Positions 6,929-12,314 of a stretch of 12,314 nt of DNA are shown piece after piece. The notes below the pieces were generated by a model. It did no database searches, had not been told where the DNA came from, and saw only the letters and a list, made by a program, of their open reading frames with translations. Source of the stretch: Actinomycetota bacterium (GTDB taxonomy: Bacteria > Actinomycetota > Thermoleophilia > Solirubrobacterales > Solirubrobacteraceae). The position numbers were made by a program, and so were the translations under genes. Position 1 is the stretch's first letter, and the number at the start of each line of letters is the position of its first letter. The stretch covers positions 1-12,314 of the forward strand of contig VAWY01000164.1 of assembly GCA_005888335.1 (NCBI GenBank), read 5' to 3'.

Positions 6929-7219
6929 GTGGAGGATCCAGGCCTCGTGGCCGCCGTCCGATCGACCAAGCGGAGCTTGCTCTACCGCGAGCGGCGAGCG
7001 CTCCTGCAGAGTGTCAGCCCGGCCGACGTGTGGGCCGAGCCCGAGCATGCGCTTGCGATCGTGACGTTCGAGACGGCGCCGGCGGACGAGTCGGCGTTCC
7101 AAGGGTTCCTCGCGTTCAGCGTGGACGTCGAGACGGGGGAGGTTCAGGACGTGAGCCTCCTCTCGCTCGCGCTCGCGGACGAGGGCTGGCGGGTGTCGAA
7201 CGCGGAGGCGGCGGCATGA
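6929..7219 (+). CDS. Small unknown protein in the secretory cluster
   Basis: I do not recognise it. Up to 96 residues from GTG 6929; a GTG at 6947, with GGAGG 11 bases upstream, would give 90. The N-terminal part is basic and helical (STKRSLLYRERRALLQ). The rest looks like a small alpha/beta fold with an acidic middle (VTFETAPADE, FLAFSVDVETGEVQDVSLL). It has no signal peptide, no membrane span and no cysteine, so it is probably cytosolic, unlike its neighbours. It follows the Cys-rich gene by about 50 bp, and its stop overlaps the next start (ATGA). The strict GC-ending codon use supports it as a real gene. A helper or chaperone for its exported neighbours is a guess only. Confidence 0.72.
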   Translation: MEDPGLVAAVRSTKRSLLYRERRALLQSVSPADVWAEPEHALAIVTFETAPADESAFQGFLAFSVDVETGEVQDVSLLSLALADEGWRVSNAEAAA

Positions 7220-7713
7220 GCCGTCGGCCTTGCGCCTGCGTTCTGGCGGTTGTGGTCGTCGCGTTCTGGACGTCGGCCGCGGCGACAGCAGCCGCCGAGA
7301 CGTACCCCGGCACGCGCCTGACCAGCGTGGCAGGCGTCGCCGTTTTCGTGTCCTCCCTCGCTCAGCAGCGACCGGCGGCGGTCTGCCCGCGCCACCCGCG
7401 GCCGCTCACGGCGGCGCTCCTTCGCCAAGCGGCCGTGGCCGTTGCGCAGGCGATGCCGGCCTTTTACCGGCACGCCGCGAAGCCCGGGTCGCCTCGCATC
7501 GACGCCCGGGACGCCCGCGCGACCGCGGGGCCGGCCACTGCGGCCAGGACCGGAACGTCGCTGGCGGGCTTCTGCGGTGCGACGGTCTGGAGGCGATCGG
7601 CGTTCGTCGCCGTGCGCCTCCCGCGCGTCCGCTTCAGCGCGAGCCTGTCACGCGCCTCCTTCGAGGTCGCTCGGACGCCCGTTGGCTGGGTCATCTGGGC
7701 CGAGGTCCACTGA
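7216..7713 (+). CDS. Secreted unknown protein, translationally coupled
   Basis: 165 residues. The ATG at 7216 overlaps the preceding stop in ATGA, so the two are likely translationally coupled. The first 28 residues are a Sec-type signal peptide: MSRRPCACV, a VVVVAFW core, then AAATAAAE with a likely cut before ETYPG. The mature part has an Ala-rich helical middle, two cysteines (in AAVCPRH and GFCGA) that could pair, and a C-terminal beta stretch ending SFEVARTPVGWVIWAEVH. No known family is recognised. The longer open frame upstream in the same phase, from 5992, is an antiphase shadow of the Cys-rich gene. An exported partner of that protein is plausible from context only. Confidence 0.75.
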   Translation: MSRRPCACVLAVVVVAFWTSAAATAAAETYPGTRLTSVAGVAVFVSSLAQQRPAAVCPRHPRPLTAALLRQAAVAVAQAMPAFYRHAAKPGSPRIDARDARATAGPATAARTGTSLAGFCGATVWRRSAFVAVRLPRVRFSASLSRASFEVARTPVGWVIWAEVH

Positions 7714-7761
7714 GCCGTATCGCACGCCACGCGAACGTCCGAGATCGCCTCGCGGCATAGG

Positions 7762-8274
7762 ATGCCGCACGTGCTGCGTCTCCGGACGTTCCGCGTCGCT
7801 GGCGCGATCGTCGCCGCGTCCGCGGCGGGTGCCGCTGCGGCCGAGGCGTCGACGCCGCCGTTCACCGTCTTCGCGAAGGCAGGCCCCGCCAGGACGTCGG
7901 GTACCGCGACGCTCGAGCACGTCCGGGTCGCACACCACCAAGGCTTCGACCGCGTTGTCTTCGAGTTCGGCGGCGAGACGCCCGCCTGGTCGGCCGGATA
8001 CGTGCCGAGGATCGTGAAGGACCCGTCCGGTCAGATCGCCACGGTCGCCGGGCGCGCGTTCCTACACGTCGTCTTCCACTCGACGCGCGTCGACCGTGCG
8101 GCAGTCGGGACTCCGATCGTCCGCACGCCTCGCTTCCCGACGCTGCAGCAAGTCGAGGAAGCGGGCGACTTCGAGGGCGTCGTCTCGTTCGGCGTCGGCC
8201 TCCGCCGGCGCACCGGCTTCAGGGCCTTCCACCTGAGCAGCCCCGGCCGGATCGTGCTCGACGTCGCGCACTGA
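7762..8274 (+). CDS. Secreted AMIN-like domain protein
   Basis: 170 residues. N-terminal signal peptide (MPHVLRLRTFRVAGAIVAAS followed by an Ala-rich region, likely cut after AEA near residue 29). The rest is one domain with the pattern of actinobacterial AMIN-like proteins: HVRVAHHQGFDRVVFEFGG, then PAWSAGYV, a valine-rich central strand (AFLHVVFHS), FEGVVSFGVGLRRRTGFRAF and the terminal HLSSPGRIVLDVAH. AMIN-type domains are small beta structures that bring proteins to the cell envelope or peptidoglycan; here the domain stands alone with no catalytic part. The ATG at 7762 is adopted; a GTG at 7771 has slightly better Shine-Dalgarno spacing. Last gene of the plus-strand cluster, 48 bp after the previous stop. 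Confidence 0.85.
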   Translation: MPHVLRLRTFRVAGAIVAASAAGAAAAEASTPPFTVFAKAGPARTSGTATLEHVRVAHHQGFDRVVFEFGGETPAWSAGYVPRIVKDPSGQIATVAGRAFLHVVFHSTRVDRAAVGTPIVRTPRFPTLQQVEEAGDFEGVVSFGVGLRRRTGFRAFHLSSPGRIVLDVAH

Positions 8275-8308
8275 GCCGCGCGAGCGATCTTGCCTGCACG
8301 AGCTCAGC

Positions 8309-8323
8309 CGGGGTCTGACCCCG
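8309..8323. repeat. REP-like palindrome, copy 1
   Basis: CGGGGTC-T-GACCCCG, 7-bp perfect arms around one central base. It is the inverse orientation of copy 3 (central T instead of A). It lies 35 bp past the AMIN-like gene in the spacer between convergent genes, where it could also act as a terminator stem. Confidence 0.7.
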
Positions 8324-8368
8324 AGCCGGCCGCTCCGTTCTCGGCGGCCGTGTTCGAAAGGGCGGAAC

Positions 8369-8383
8369 CGGGGCCAGACCCCG
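8369..8383. repeat. REP-like palindrome, copy 2
   Basis: CGGGGCCAGACCCCG, the same element with one mismatched arm position (C8374 opposite A8378). It shares the left flank GCGGAAC with copy 3, so the repeated unit extends beyond the palindrome. Confidence 0.65.
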
Positions 8384-8467
8384 AAACCGGGAGAGCGGCG
8401 CAATCGCCCGTGCCCTGGTGGTTCGGCCGCCTCCGCCGGAGAAGTGTGCGCAGGTTGTGCGCGGAAC

Positions 8468-8482
8468 CGGGGTCAGACCCCG
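8468..8482. repeat. REP-like palindrome, copy 3
   Basis: CGGGGTC-A-GACCCCG, perfect arms, preceded by GCGGAAC as in copy 2. The three copies are 60 and 99 bp apart, unequal, and fill the 8275-8535 spacer, which otherwise shows no gene. Confidence 0.7.
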
Positions 8483-8535
8483 AGTCGGAGCGCTGCGGCT
8501 CGGAGGCCGGGCGTCGAACCGGTGCTAGGTCGTGC

Positions 8536-8811
8536 TCAGCTCCGCGGGCGACGGCGCGGCGCGTCACCGTTCACGAAGGCGTCGCTCGCGTAGAAGTCGT
8601 AGAACGTCTGCTCGGTGAACTGCGCGAGCCCCTCGCCCCTGATCTGAAGCTGCGCCGCCTGTAGATACTCCTTCGCATCCTCGATCGTCCGGAGCTCGTA
8701 GAAGGCGAAGTACGTCGCAGACTCGGTCGCGTGGCGGAGCAGCCGTGCCTGCGCGCAGCCGAAGCTCCGCCGAAGCGCAGCCGTTCGCGAAGACGATGTC
8801 TGTAGAGGTCG
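8536..8811 (-). CDS. Small unknown protein, 5' end broken or frameshifted
   Basis: From about 8760 down to the TGA at 8536-8538 there is clear coding sequence of roughly 74 residues, including SATYFAFYELRTIEDAKEYL, LAQFTEQTFYDFYASDAF and a basic tail. I do not recognise the family. No ATG or GTG start with a ribosome site lies in this frame. Between 8760 and 8816 the other two frames look at least as coding-like (DIVFANGCASAELR; ADLYRHRLRERLRF). So the 5' part probably carries one or more frameshifts, as elsewhere in this window, or the gene is a remnant. The 5' boundary given is nominal. It lies just downstream of the helical unknown on the same strand and could be its operon partner. Confidence 0.5.
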   Translation of the reverse strand, partial: RPLQTSSSRTAALRRSFGCAQARLLRHATESATYFAFYELRTIEDAKEYLQAAQLQIRGEGLAQFTEQTFYDFYASDAFVNGDAPRRRPRS

Positions 8812-8816
8812 GCGCC

Positions 8817-9209
8817 TTACCGGGCCGGGTCGCCGACTGCGAGCCACGACGCGCGGAGCTCGCGCGCGCAGGTGCTCAGGTCCGCGAGGAGCCCCTCCAA
8901 CTCGGCGAGATCCGGGCGAAGCTCGCTCACGCTCCGCAGTGCATCCGCCATCTCGGCGAGCGGGGCCGCCGGATCCGAGGCGAGCCGCACGAGCCTCCGC
9001 TCCTCCTTGTCGAGCTGCCCGCCGAGGATGAGCGCGCACGCCTGCCCCTCCTCGAACAGCTTCCGCAACTGCGCTTCGGTCACCGGCCGGCTGTCGAGGA
9101 CCGCACGGAGCCTCTCCTTCAGCGCGGAGTCGAGCGTCTCGGCCACCACTTCCGCTGGAGTATCGCCGACGGTCGTTTGCGATCGCGGCCTCGCAGCGTA
9201 GTCTCCCAC
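8817..9209 (-). CDS. Unknown helical protein
   Basis: 130 residues from GTG 9209. I recognise no family. It is rich in Leu, Glu, Ala and Arg and reads as a chain of amphipathic helices (VAETLDSALKERLRAVLD; EAQLRKLFEEGQACALIL; KEERRLVRLASDP; LAELEGLLADLSTCAREL), suggestive of a small all-helical or coiled-coil cytosolic protein. No signal peptide or membrane span. Codon third positions are strongly G/C. The start is uncertain: GTG 9209 has no good ribosome site and leaves only 20 bp to the divergent gene; an internal GTG near the VVAETL segment is possible. Its role may relate to the divergent cyclic-nucleotide-domain gene; inference from position only. Confidence 0.68.
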   Translation of the reverse strand: MGDYAARPRSQTTVGDTPAEVVAETLDSALKERLRAVLDSRPVTEAQLRKLFEEGQACALILGGQLDKEERRLVRLASDPAAPLAEMADALRSVSELRPDLAELEGLLADLSTCARELRASWLAVGDPAR

Positions 9210-9217
9210 GGGTCGAG

Positions 9218-9224
9218 AGGGAGG
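9218..9224 (+). promoter_or_regulatory. Ribosome binding site of the cyclic-nucleotide-domain gene
   Basis: AGGGAGG lies five bases before the ATG at 9230 and fixes this start, inside the 20-bp gap between the two divergent genes. Confidence 0.65.
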
Positions 9225-9229
9225 ATCGA

Positions 9230-10216
9230 ATGCGCATCGAGAAAACCGTGACCGCGATCTTGTGGATTCCGTCCGAGGCGATCGAGGGGCTGCCGAAGGT
9301 TCCCTTCGAGCTCGGGATCGGGAAGTACGACGAGCCGCCGCCCGACCGCGTCGAGCCCGCGGACCTCCCCCGGCTCCGCGACGACGACCGCTTCCGGGAG
9401 GCGAACCTACTCCGAGCGTGGGTCGAGGTCGAGGACGGCCGGATCACGGACTACGGCCAAGCCGGCGAGGCGTTCGTCGGGTCGACGACGTTCCGCTTCG
9501 GCCCGAAGGACGTCGTCTTCTCGGGCGTCCCGTTCGAGACGCTTCGGCCCGAGCCGCAGGCATCCGAGGATGCCGTGCGCTTCGTGCAGACGGTCGGCGG
9601 ACGGGCCGGCTTTCCGGCGCCGCGCCGGGTGCGCGGCAAGCCGTTCTTCCGCATCAACAGCGCGACCGCGTGGACGACGCTCGCCCTCACGATTCGGGCT
9701 GACGGCTCGTCCTCGCACGAGCTCGTCGGCGCGAGCGCCTTTCCGCGGCATTGGATCTACGACGACGGCGGCCAGCTCGTCCACAAGGCCGGGACGATCG
9801 ACTTCAAGTCCTGGTACCGCGAAGCCCACGGCGAGCGCACTCCGTGGGGCGACGAGGACTCGCCGGCGATCGTGACTGCGGCAGAGAGCGACCTCGAGCG
9901 GGAGCTCTCGGCTCAGATCATGCGCGGCGGCGTCGCTCCCGAGCGGAAGCGCCTCGCACCCGACGAGATGCTCGTCGAACAGGGCGAGCCCGGCGACGTG
10001 CTCTACCTGCTCCTCGACGGCGTGCTCGCCGTCGAGATCGACGGCGAGCAGGTCGCCGAGGTCGGTCCCGGCGCGCTCGTCGGCGAGCGGGCGCTGCTCG
10101 AAGGCGGCACCCGCAAGGCGACGCTCCGCGCGGCGACCCCGTGCCGCGTTGCGGTCGTCGCGGGCGACGCTGTCGACCGGGAGGCGCTCGAAGAGCTCGC
10201 GAAGGGCCGCCGCTAG
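9230..10216 (+). CDS. Protein with novel N-terminal region and C-terminal cyclic-nucleotide-binding domain
   Basis: 328 residues, soluble. Residues about 238-325 form a CRP/FNR-type cyclic-nucleotide-binding domain: RLAPDEMLVEQGEPGDVLYLLLDGVLAVEIDG gives the usual strands (shown here as separate motifs LAPDEMLVEQGEPGD and LYLLLDGVLAVEI). The phosphate-binding cassette follows as GALVGERALLEGGTRKATLRA, with E286 and R295 in the expected places, so nucleotide binding looks intact. No HTH follows, so it is not a CRP-like regulator. Residues 1-220 are not recognised: they start with RIEKTVTAILWIPSEAI, contain many Trp, Phe and Arg (GKPFFRINSATAWTTLAL, FPRHWIYDDGG) and hold no obvious catalytic motif. 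A cAMP- or cGMP-gated unknown function is inferred. The next gene begins 22 bp after the stop and may be cotranscribed. Confidence 0.85.
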   Translation: MRIEKTVTAILWIPSEAIEGLPKVPFELGIGKYDEPPPDRVEPADLPRLRDDDRFREANLLRAWVEVEDGRITDYGQAGEAFVGSTTFRFGPKDVVFSGVPFETLRPEPQASEDAVRFVQTVGGRAGFPAPRRVRGKPFFRINSATAWTTLALTIRADGSSSHELVGASAFPRHWIYDDGGQLVHKAGTIDFKSWYREAHGERTPWGDEDSPAIVTAAESDLERELSAQIMRGGVAPERKRLAPDEMLVEQGEPGDVLYLLLDGVLAVEIDGEQVAEVGPGALVGERALLEGGTRKATLRAATPCRVAVVAGDAVDREALEELAKGRR

Positions 10217-10238
10217 GGGGAGGCTCCGGCCCGCCGGC

Positions 10239-11662
10239 ATGCGTCGGAGGATCCTCGTCGTCGCCGTGTGCGTCGCAGCGGCCGTAGCCGTGTTCGCGCT
10301 GACGCGGCACGAGGCGCCCAAGACACACCTACGGCTGGCCCGGCTGTCGAAGCCCGAAGCGACAGACGTGTCGTCGGCGCGGGCCCCGCAGAGCGAGGTC
10401 GCGGTCGCCGTCGACCCGACGCGCGCGGCGGTCGCGGTGGCCGGTTCGAACGACCTGGGTGCCCGTCGCATGCGGGTCTACAGCTCCGTCGACGGAGGGT
10501 CACGCTGGCGGTCGGGCGCGCTGCCGTTGCCCTCGGCAGGCGTCTGTGGGACGAGCGACCCGTCAGTCGCGATCGACCGCACGGGGCAGCAGTTCTACTC
10601 GTTTCTCGGCATCTACTACACGCGCGTGTACGTCGCGACCCGCGCCGGTCCCGCTGCGAGGTGGCACGCGCCGCTCCTCGCGGTGAAGAAGACACCGCCG
10701 AGGACGCTCGCCGACGACCGCCCGAGCATCACGGTCGACAACGGCGCCGACAGCCCGCATCGAGGACGGCTGTACATGGGCTGGACGCGCTTCAGCATCG
10801 CCCACCTCGACTTCTGGATCGACCCTGACGCGAGCGACGTCGAGCTCTTCGACGTCAGGGCTCTCGTGAGCCATTCGGACGACGAGGGGCGGCATTGGTC
10901 GACGCCGGTCGTCGTCTCGCAGCAGGGCGACCCGCTCGAGGTTCGGCTGGCGACCGCGCGGAACGGAACCGTGTACGCCACGTGGCGGGAGTCCAAGACG
11001 AACGCGACTACGTCTCCTCCTCTGTCGACGGACGAAAGTTCGGGACGCCGAAGCTCGTGGCGCCGGCGGTCGTGCGCCCGGATCGAAGCTGCCACACCTT
11101 CCGCGCCCGCATTCCGGCACAGCCGAAGCGGTGCGTATCGCCGAATCCCACCATCGCCGTCGACGCCTCGAACGGCCCCCGCTCGGGTCGCGTCTACGTC
11201 GTCTGGGGCTCGACGAGCCTCAATCAATCGCAGGACGTCTACGCCGCCGCCTTCGACCCAGATCTGCGGCCGCTGCTCGGCGTCGGCCATCTGAAGCAGG
11301 TGAACCCGGCCGAGGGGTTCCCCGGCCCGGATCAATTCCTCCCGACCGCGGCGGTCGACCAGAGCAGCGGCGATCTGTGGGCGTGCTACTACCAGACTCT
11401 CGGGCGGTCGCACCGTCGTGCGCGGTTCACGTGCACGATGTCGCAGGACGGCGCGAAGACGTGGCTGCCGACGGTCGCGGTGACGACCGTCCCGTCCGAC
11501 GAGTCCCGGAAGCCCGCGAACGTCGCGAACGGGTACGGAGACTACGAAGGCGTCGCGGCAACGGGAGACGGCGCGTTGGCGACGTGGACCGATGGCCGCC
11601 AGCTGAAGCGACTCGGCGAGGAGATCTATTCGGCGCGGCTCGGCGTGCGCGAACGGCGCTAG
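10239..11662 (+). CDS. Membrane-anchored Asp-box (BNR/sialidase-fold) protein, one apparent frameshift
   Basis: MRRRI followed by a hydrophobic stretch (residues 5-21) is a signal anchor, so the body is outside the membrane. The chain is a beta-propeller-like protein with Asp-box repeats of the SxDxGxxW type: SVDGGSRW (83-90), SDDEGRHW (213-220), degenerate SVDGRKF (262-268) and SQDGAKTW (402-409). Repeated SVAIDRTG / TIAVDASN / TAAVDQSS strands fit propeller blades. The frame breaks near 10997; one extra G after AAG gives [17 protein letters not shown] and a 474-residue protein, so a sequence error is likely. No sialidase RIP or FRIP motif is seen, so enzymatic activity should not be assumed. 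GGGGGAGG lies rather far (15 bases) before the ATG. Its stop shares CTAG with the convergent fabF-type gene. Confidence 0.82.
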
Positions 11663-12314
11663 ACGCCCTGCACGTACTTCCGCAGGATCAGTGCGGCGTT
11701 GTGTCCGCCGAAGCCGAGGCTGTTGCTGAGCGCGACGTCGATCCGTAGTCGGCGGGACTCGTTGGGCACGCAGTCGATCGCGCAGCGGGGGTCCGGCAGC
11801 TCGTGGTTGATCGTCGGAGGAGCGACGTCCTCGGCGACGGCCAGGGCCGTGAAGGCGGCCTCGACTGCGCCCGCGGCCCCGAGGCAGTGGCCGGTCGCGC
11901 CCTTGGTCGAGGAAGTCGGCGTCGCGCGCGCCTTCTCCTCCCCGAGCGCGAGCTGGAGCGCTCGAGCCTCGAGCCGGTCGCCCACCGGCGTCGACGTGGC
12001 GTGCGCGTTCACGTAGTCGACCTCCTCGGGGTCGACCCCGGCGTCGGCGAGCGCGGCGGCGATCGCACGTGCACCGCCCTCCCCGAGCGGATCGGGGTCG
12101 GTGATGTGGAACGAGTCCGAGCTGAGGCCGTACCCGGCGAGCTCGGCGTAGACGCGGGCTCCGCGGGCTCGCGCATGCTCCGCCTCCTCGAGCACGAGCA
12201 CGGCGGCGCCCTCGCCCATCACGAAGCCGTCGCGCTCGGCATCGAACGGGCGGCTGGCGCGACCGGGATCCTGGTTTCGACGCGAGAGCGCGCGCAGGGC
12301 GGCGAACCCGGCGA
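11659..12314 (-). CDS. fabF: Beta-ketoacyl-ACP synthase II (C-terminal part, runs off window)
   Basis: 217 C-terminal residues of a roughly 410-residue enzyme; the 5' half lies beyond 12314. It condenses malonyl-ACP with acyl-ACP in fatty acid elongation, in the cytosol. Visible landmarks: [13 protein letters not shown] at the window edge, [17 protein letters not shown], the first active-site histidine in [11 protein letters not shown], the second in [19 protein letters not shown], and the closing [13 protein letters not shown] loop (HN in place of the more common TN). The nucleophilic cysteine is outside the window. A KS from another condensing system (for example a type II polyketide set) cannot be excluded from this half alone, though the sequence reads like ordinary FabF. 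The downstream neighbour is the convergent Asp-box gene. Confidence 0.92.
   Translation of the reverse strand, partial: AGFAALRALSRRNQDPGRASRPFDAERDGFVMGEGAAVLVLEEAEHARARGARVYAELAGYGLSSDSFHITDPDPLGEGGARAIAAALADAGVDPEEVDYVNAHATSTPVGDRLEARALQLALGEEKARATPTSSTKGATGHCLGAAGAVEAAFTALAVAEDVAPPTINHELPDPRCAIDCVPNESRRLRIDVALSNSLGFGGHNAALILRKYVQGV

Noticed and set aside
5699..7102. 467-codon open frame on the minus strand
   Set aside because: Arg/Asp-rich antisense shadow of the Tat-protein gene, with no domain and no ribosome site; the plus-strand gene has Tat signal, Shine-Dalgarno and conserved motifs.
5992..7215. Long plus-strand open frame in a second phase over the Cys-rich gene
   Set aside because: It is an arginine-rich shadow with no motifs. 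Only its last part, from the ATG at 7216, has a signal peptide and real codon bias, and that part is annotated.
8309..8482. Possible small CRISPR array from three repeats
   Set aside because: The repeats are 15-bp palindromes with unequal spacing (60 and 99 bp) and mixed orientation, and there is no cas gene; REP-like elements fit better.
10239..11662. Calling the Asp-box protein a sialidase
   Set aside because: Asp-boxes occur in many propellers; no RIP/FRIP motif or arginine triad is recognisable.

Overview
The window is very GC-rich (third codon positions almost all G or C) and looks like an actinobacterial chromosome, most likely a Thermoleophilia-type organism (Gaiellales/Solirubrobacterales). 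That placement is an inference from base composition and gene families (AMIN-like secreted protein, cyclic-nucleotide-domain protein, many regulators); no rRNA or marker gene in the window confirms it. I see no tRNA, rRNA, CRISPR array, phage gene or insertion sequence.

Left part (1-3061) is regulatory. It holds the tail of an unknown plus-strand gene, a NarL/LuxR-type response regulator (minus), a LysR-type regulator (minus), a roughly 380-460 bp divergent intergenic region with palindromes, and a TetR regulator (plus) preceded by a clean palindromic operator.

Middle part (3088-5597): a minus-strand pair made of an ECF sigma factor and a translationally coupled partner of unknown family (GTGA overlap), divergent from a polytopic membrane protein of the LPG-synthase-TM/YbhN flippase-like family. 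As sequenced, the sigma gene has one frameshift and its partner has four. Each is repaired by adding a single G or C, in most cases to an existing short run. The repaired genes give exactly in-frame proteins of 171 and 305 residues, so base-deletion errors in the assembly are more likely than real decay.

Central secretory cluster (5726-8274), all plus strand: a Tat-exported protein whose C-terminal domain carries 25 cysteines on what I read as an RlpA/expansin-like double-psi beta-barrel; a small unknown protein; a secreted unknown protein coupled to it by an ATGA overlap; and a secreted AMIN-like domain protein. This is the most interesting part of the window. Together it looks like a set of cell-envelope or extracellular proteins.

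Right part (8275-12314): three short REP-like palindromes; a small damaged minus-strand gene; a helical unknown (minus) divergent from a protein with a novel N-terminal part and a C-terminal cyclic-nucleotide-binding domain; a membrane-anchored Asp-box (BNR/sialidase-fold) protein with one frameshift; and, sharing a CTAG stop overlap with it tail to tail, the C-terminal half of a FabF-type beta-ketoacyl-ACP synthase that runs off the window.
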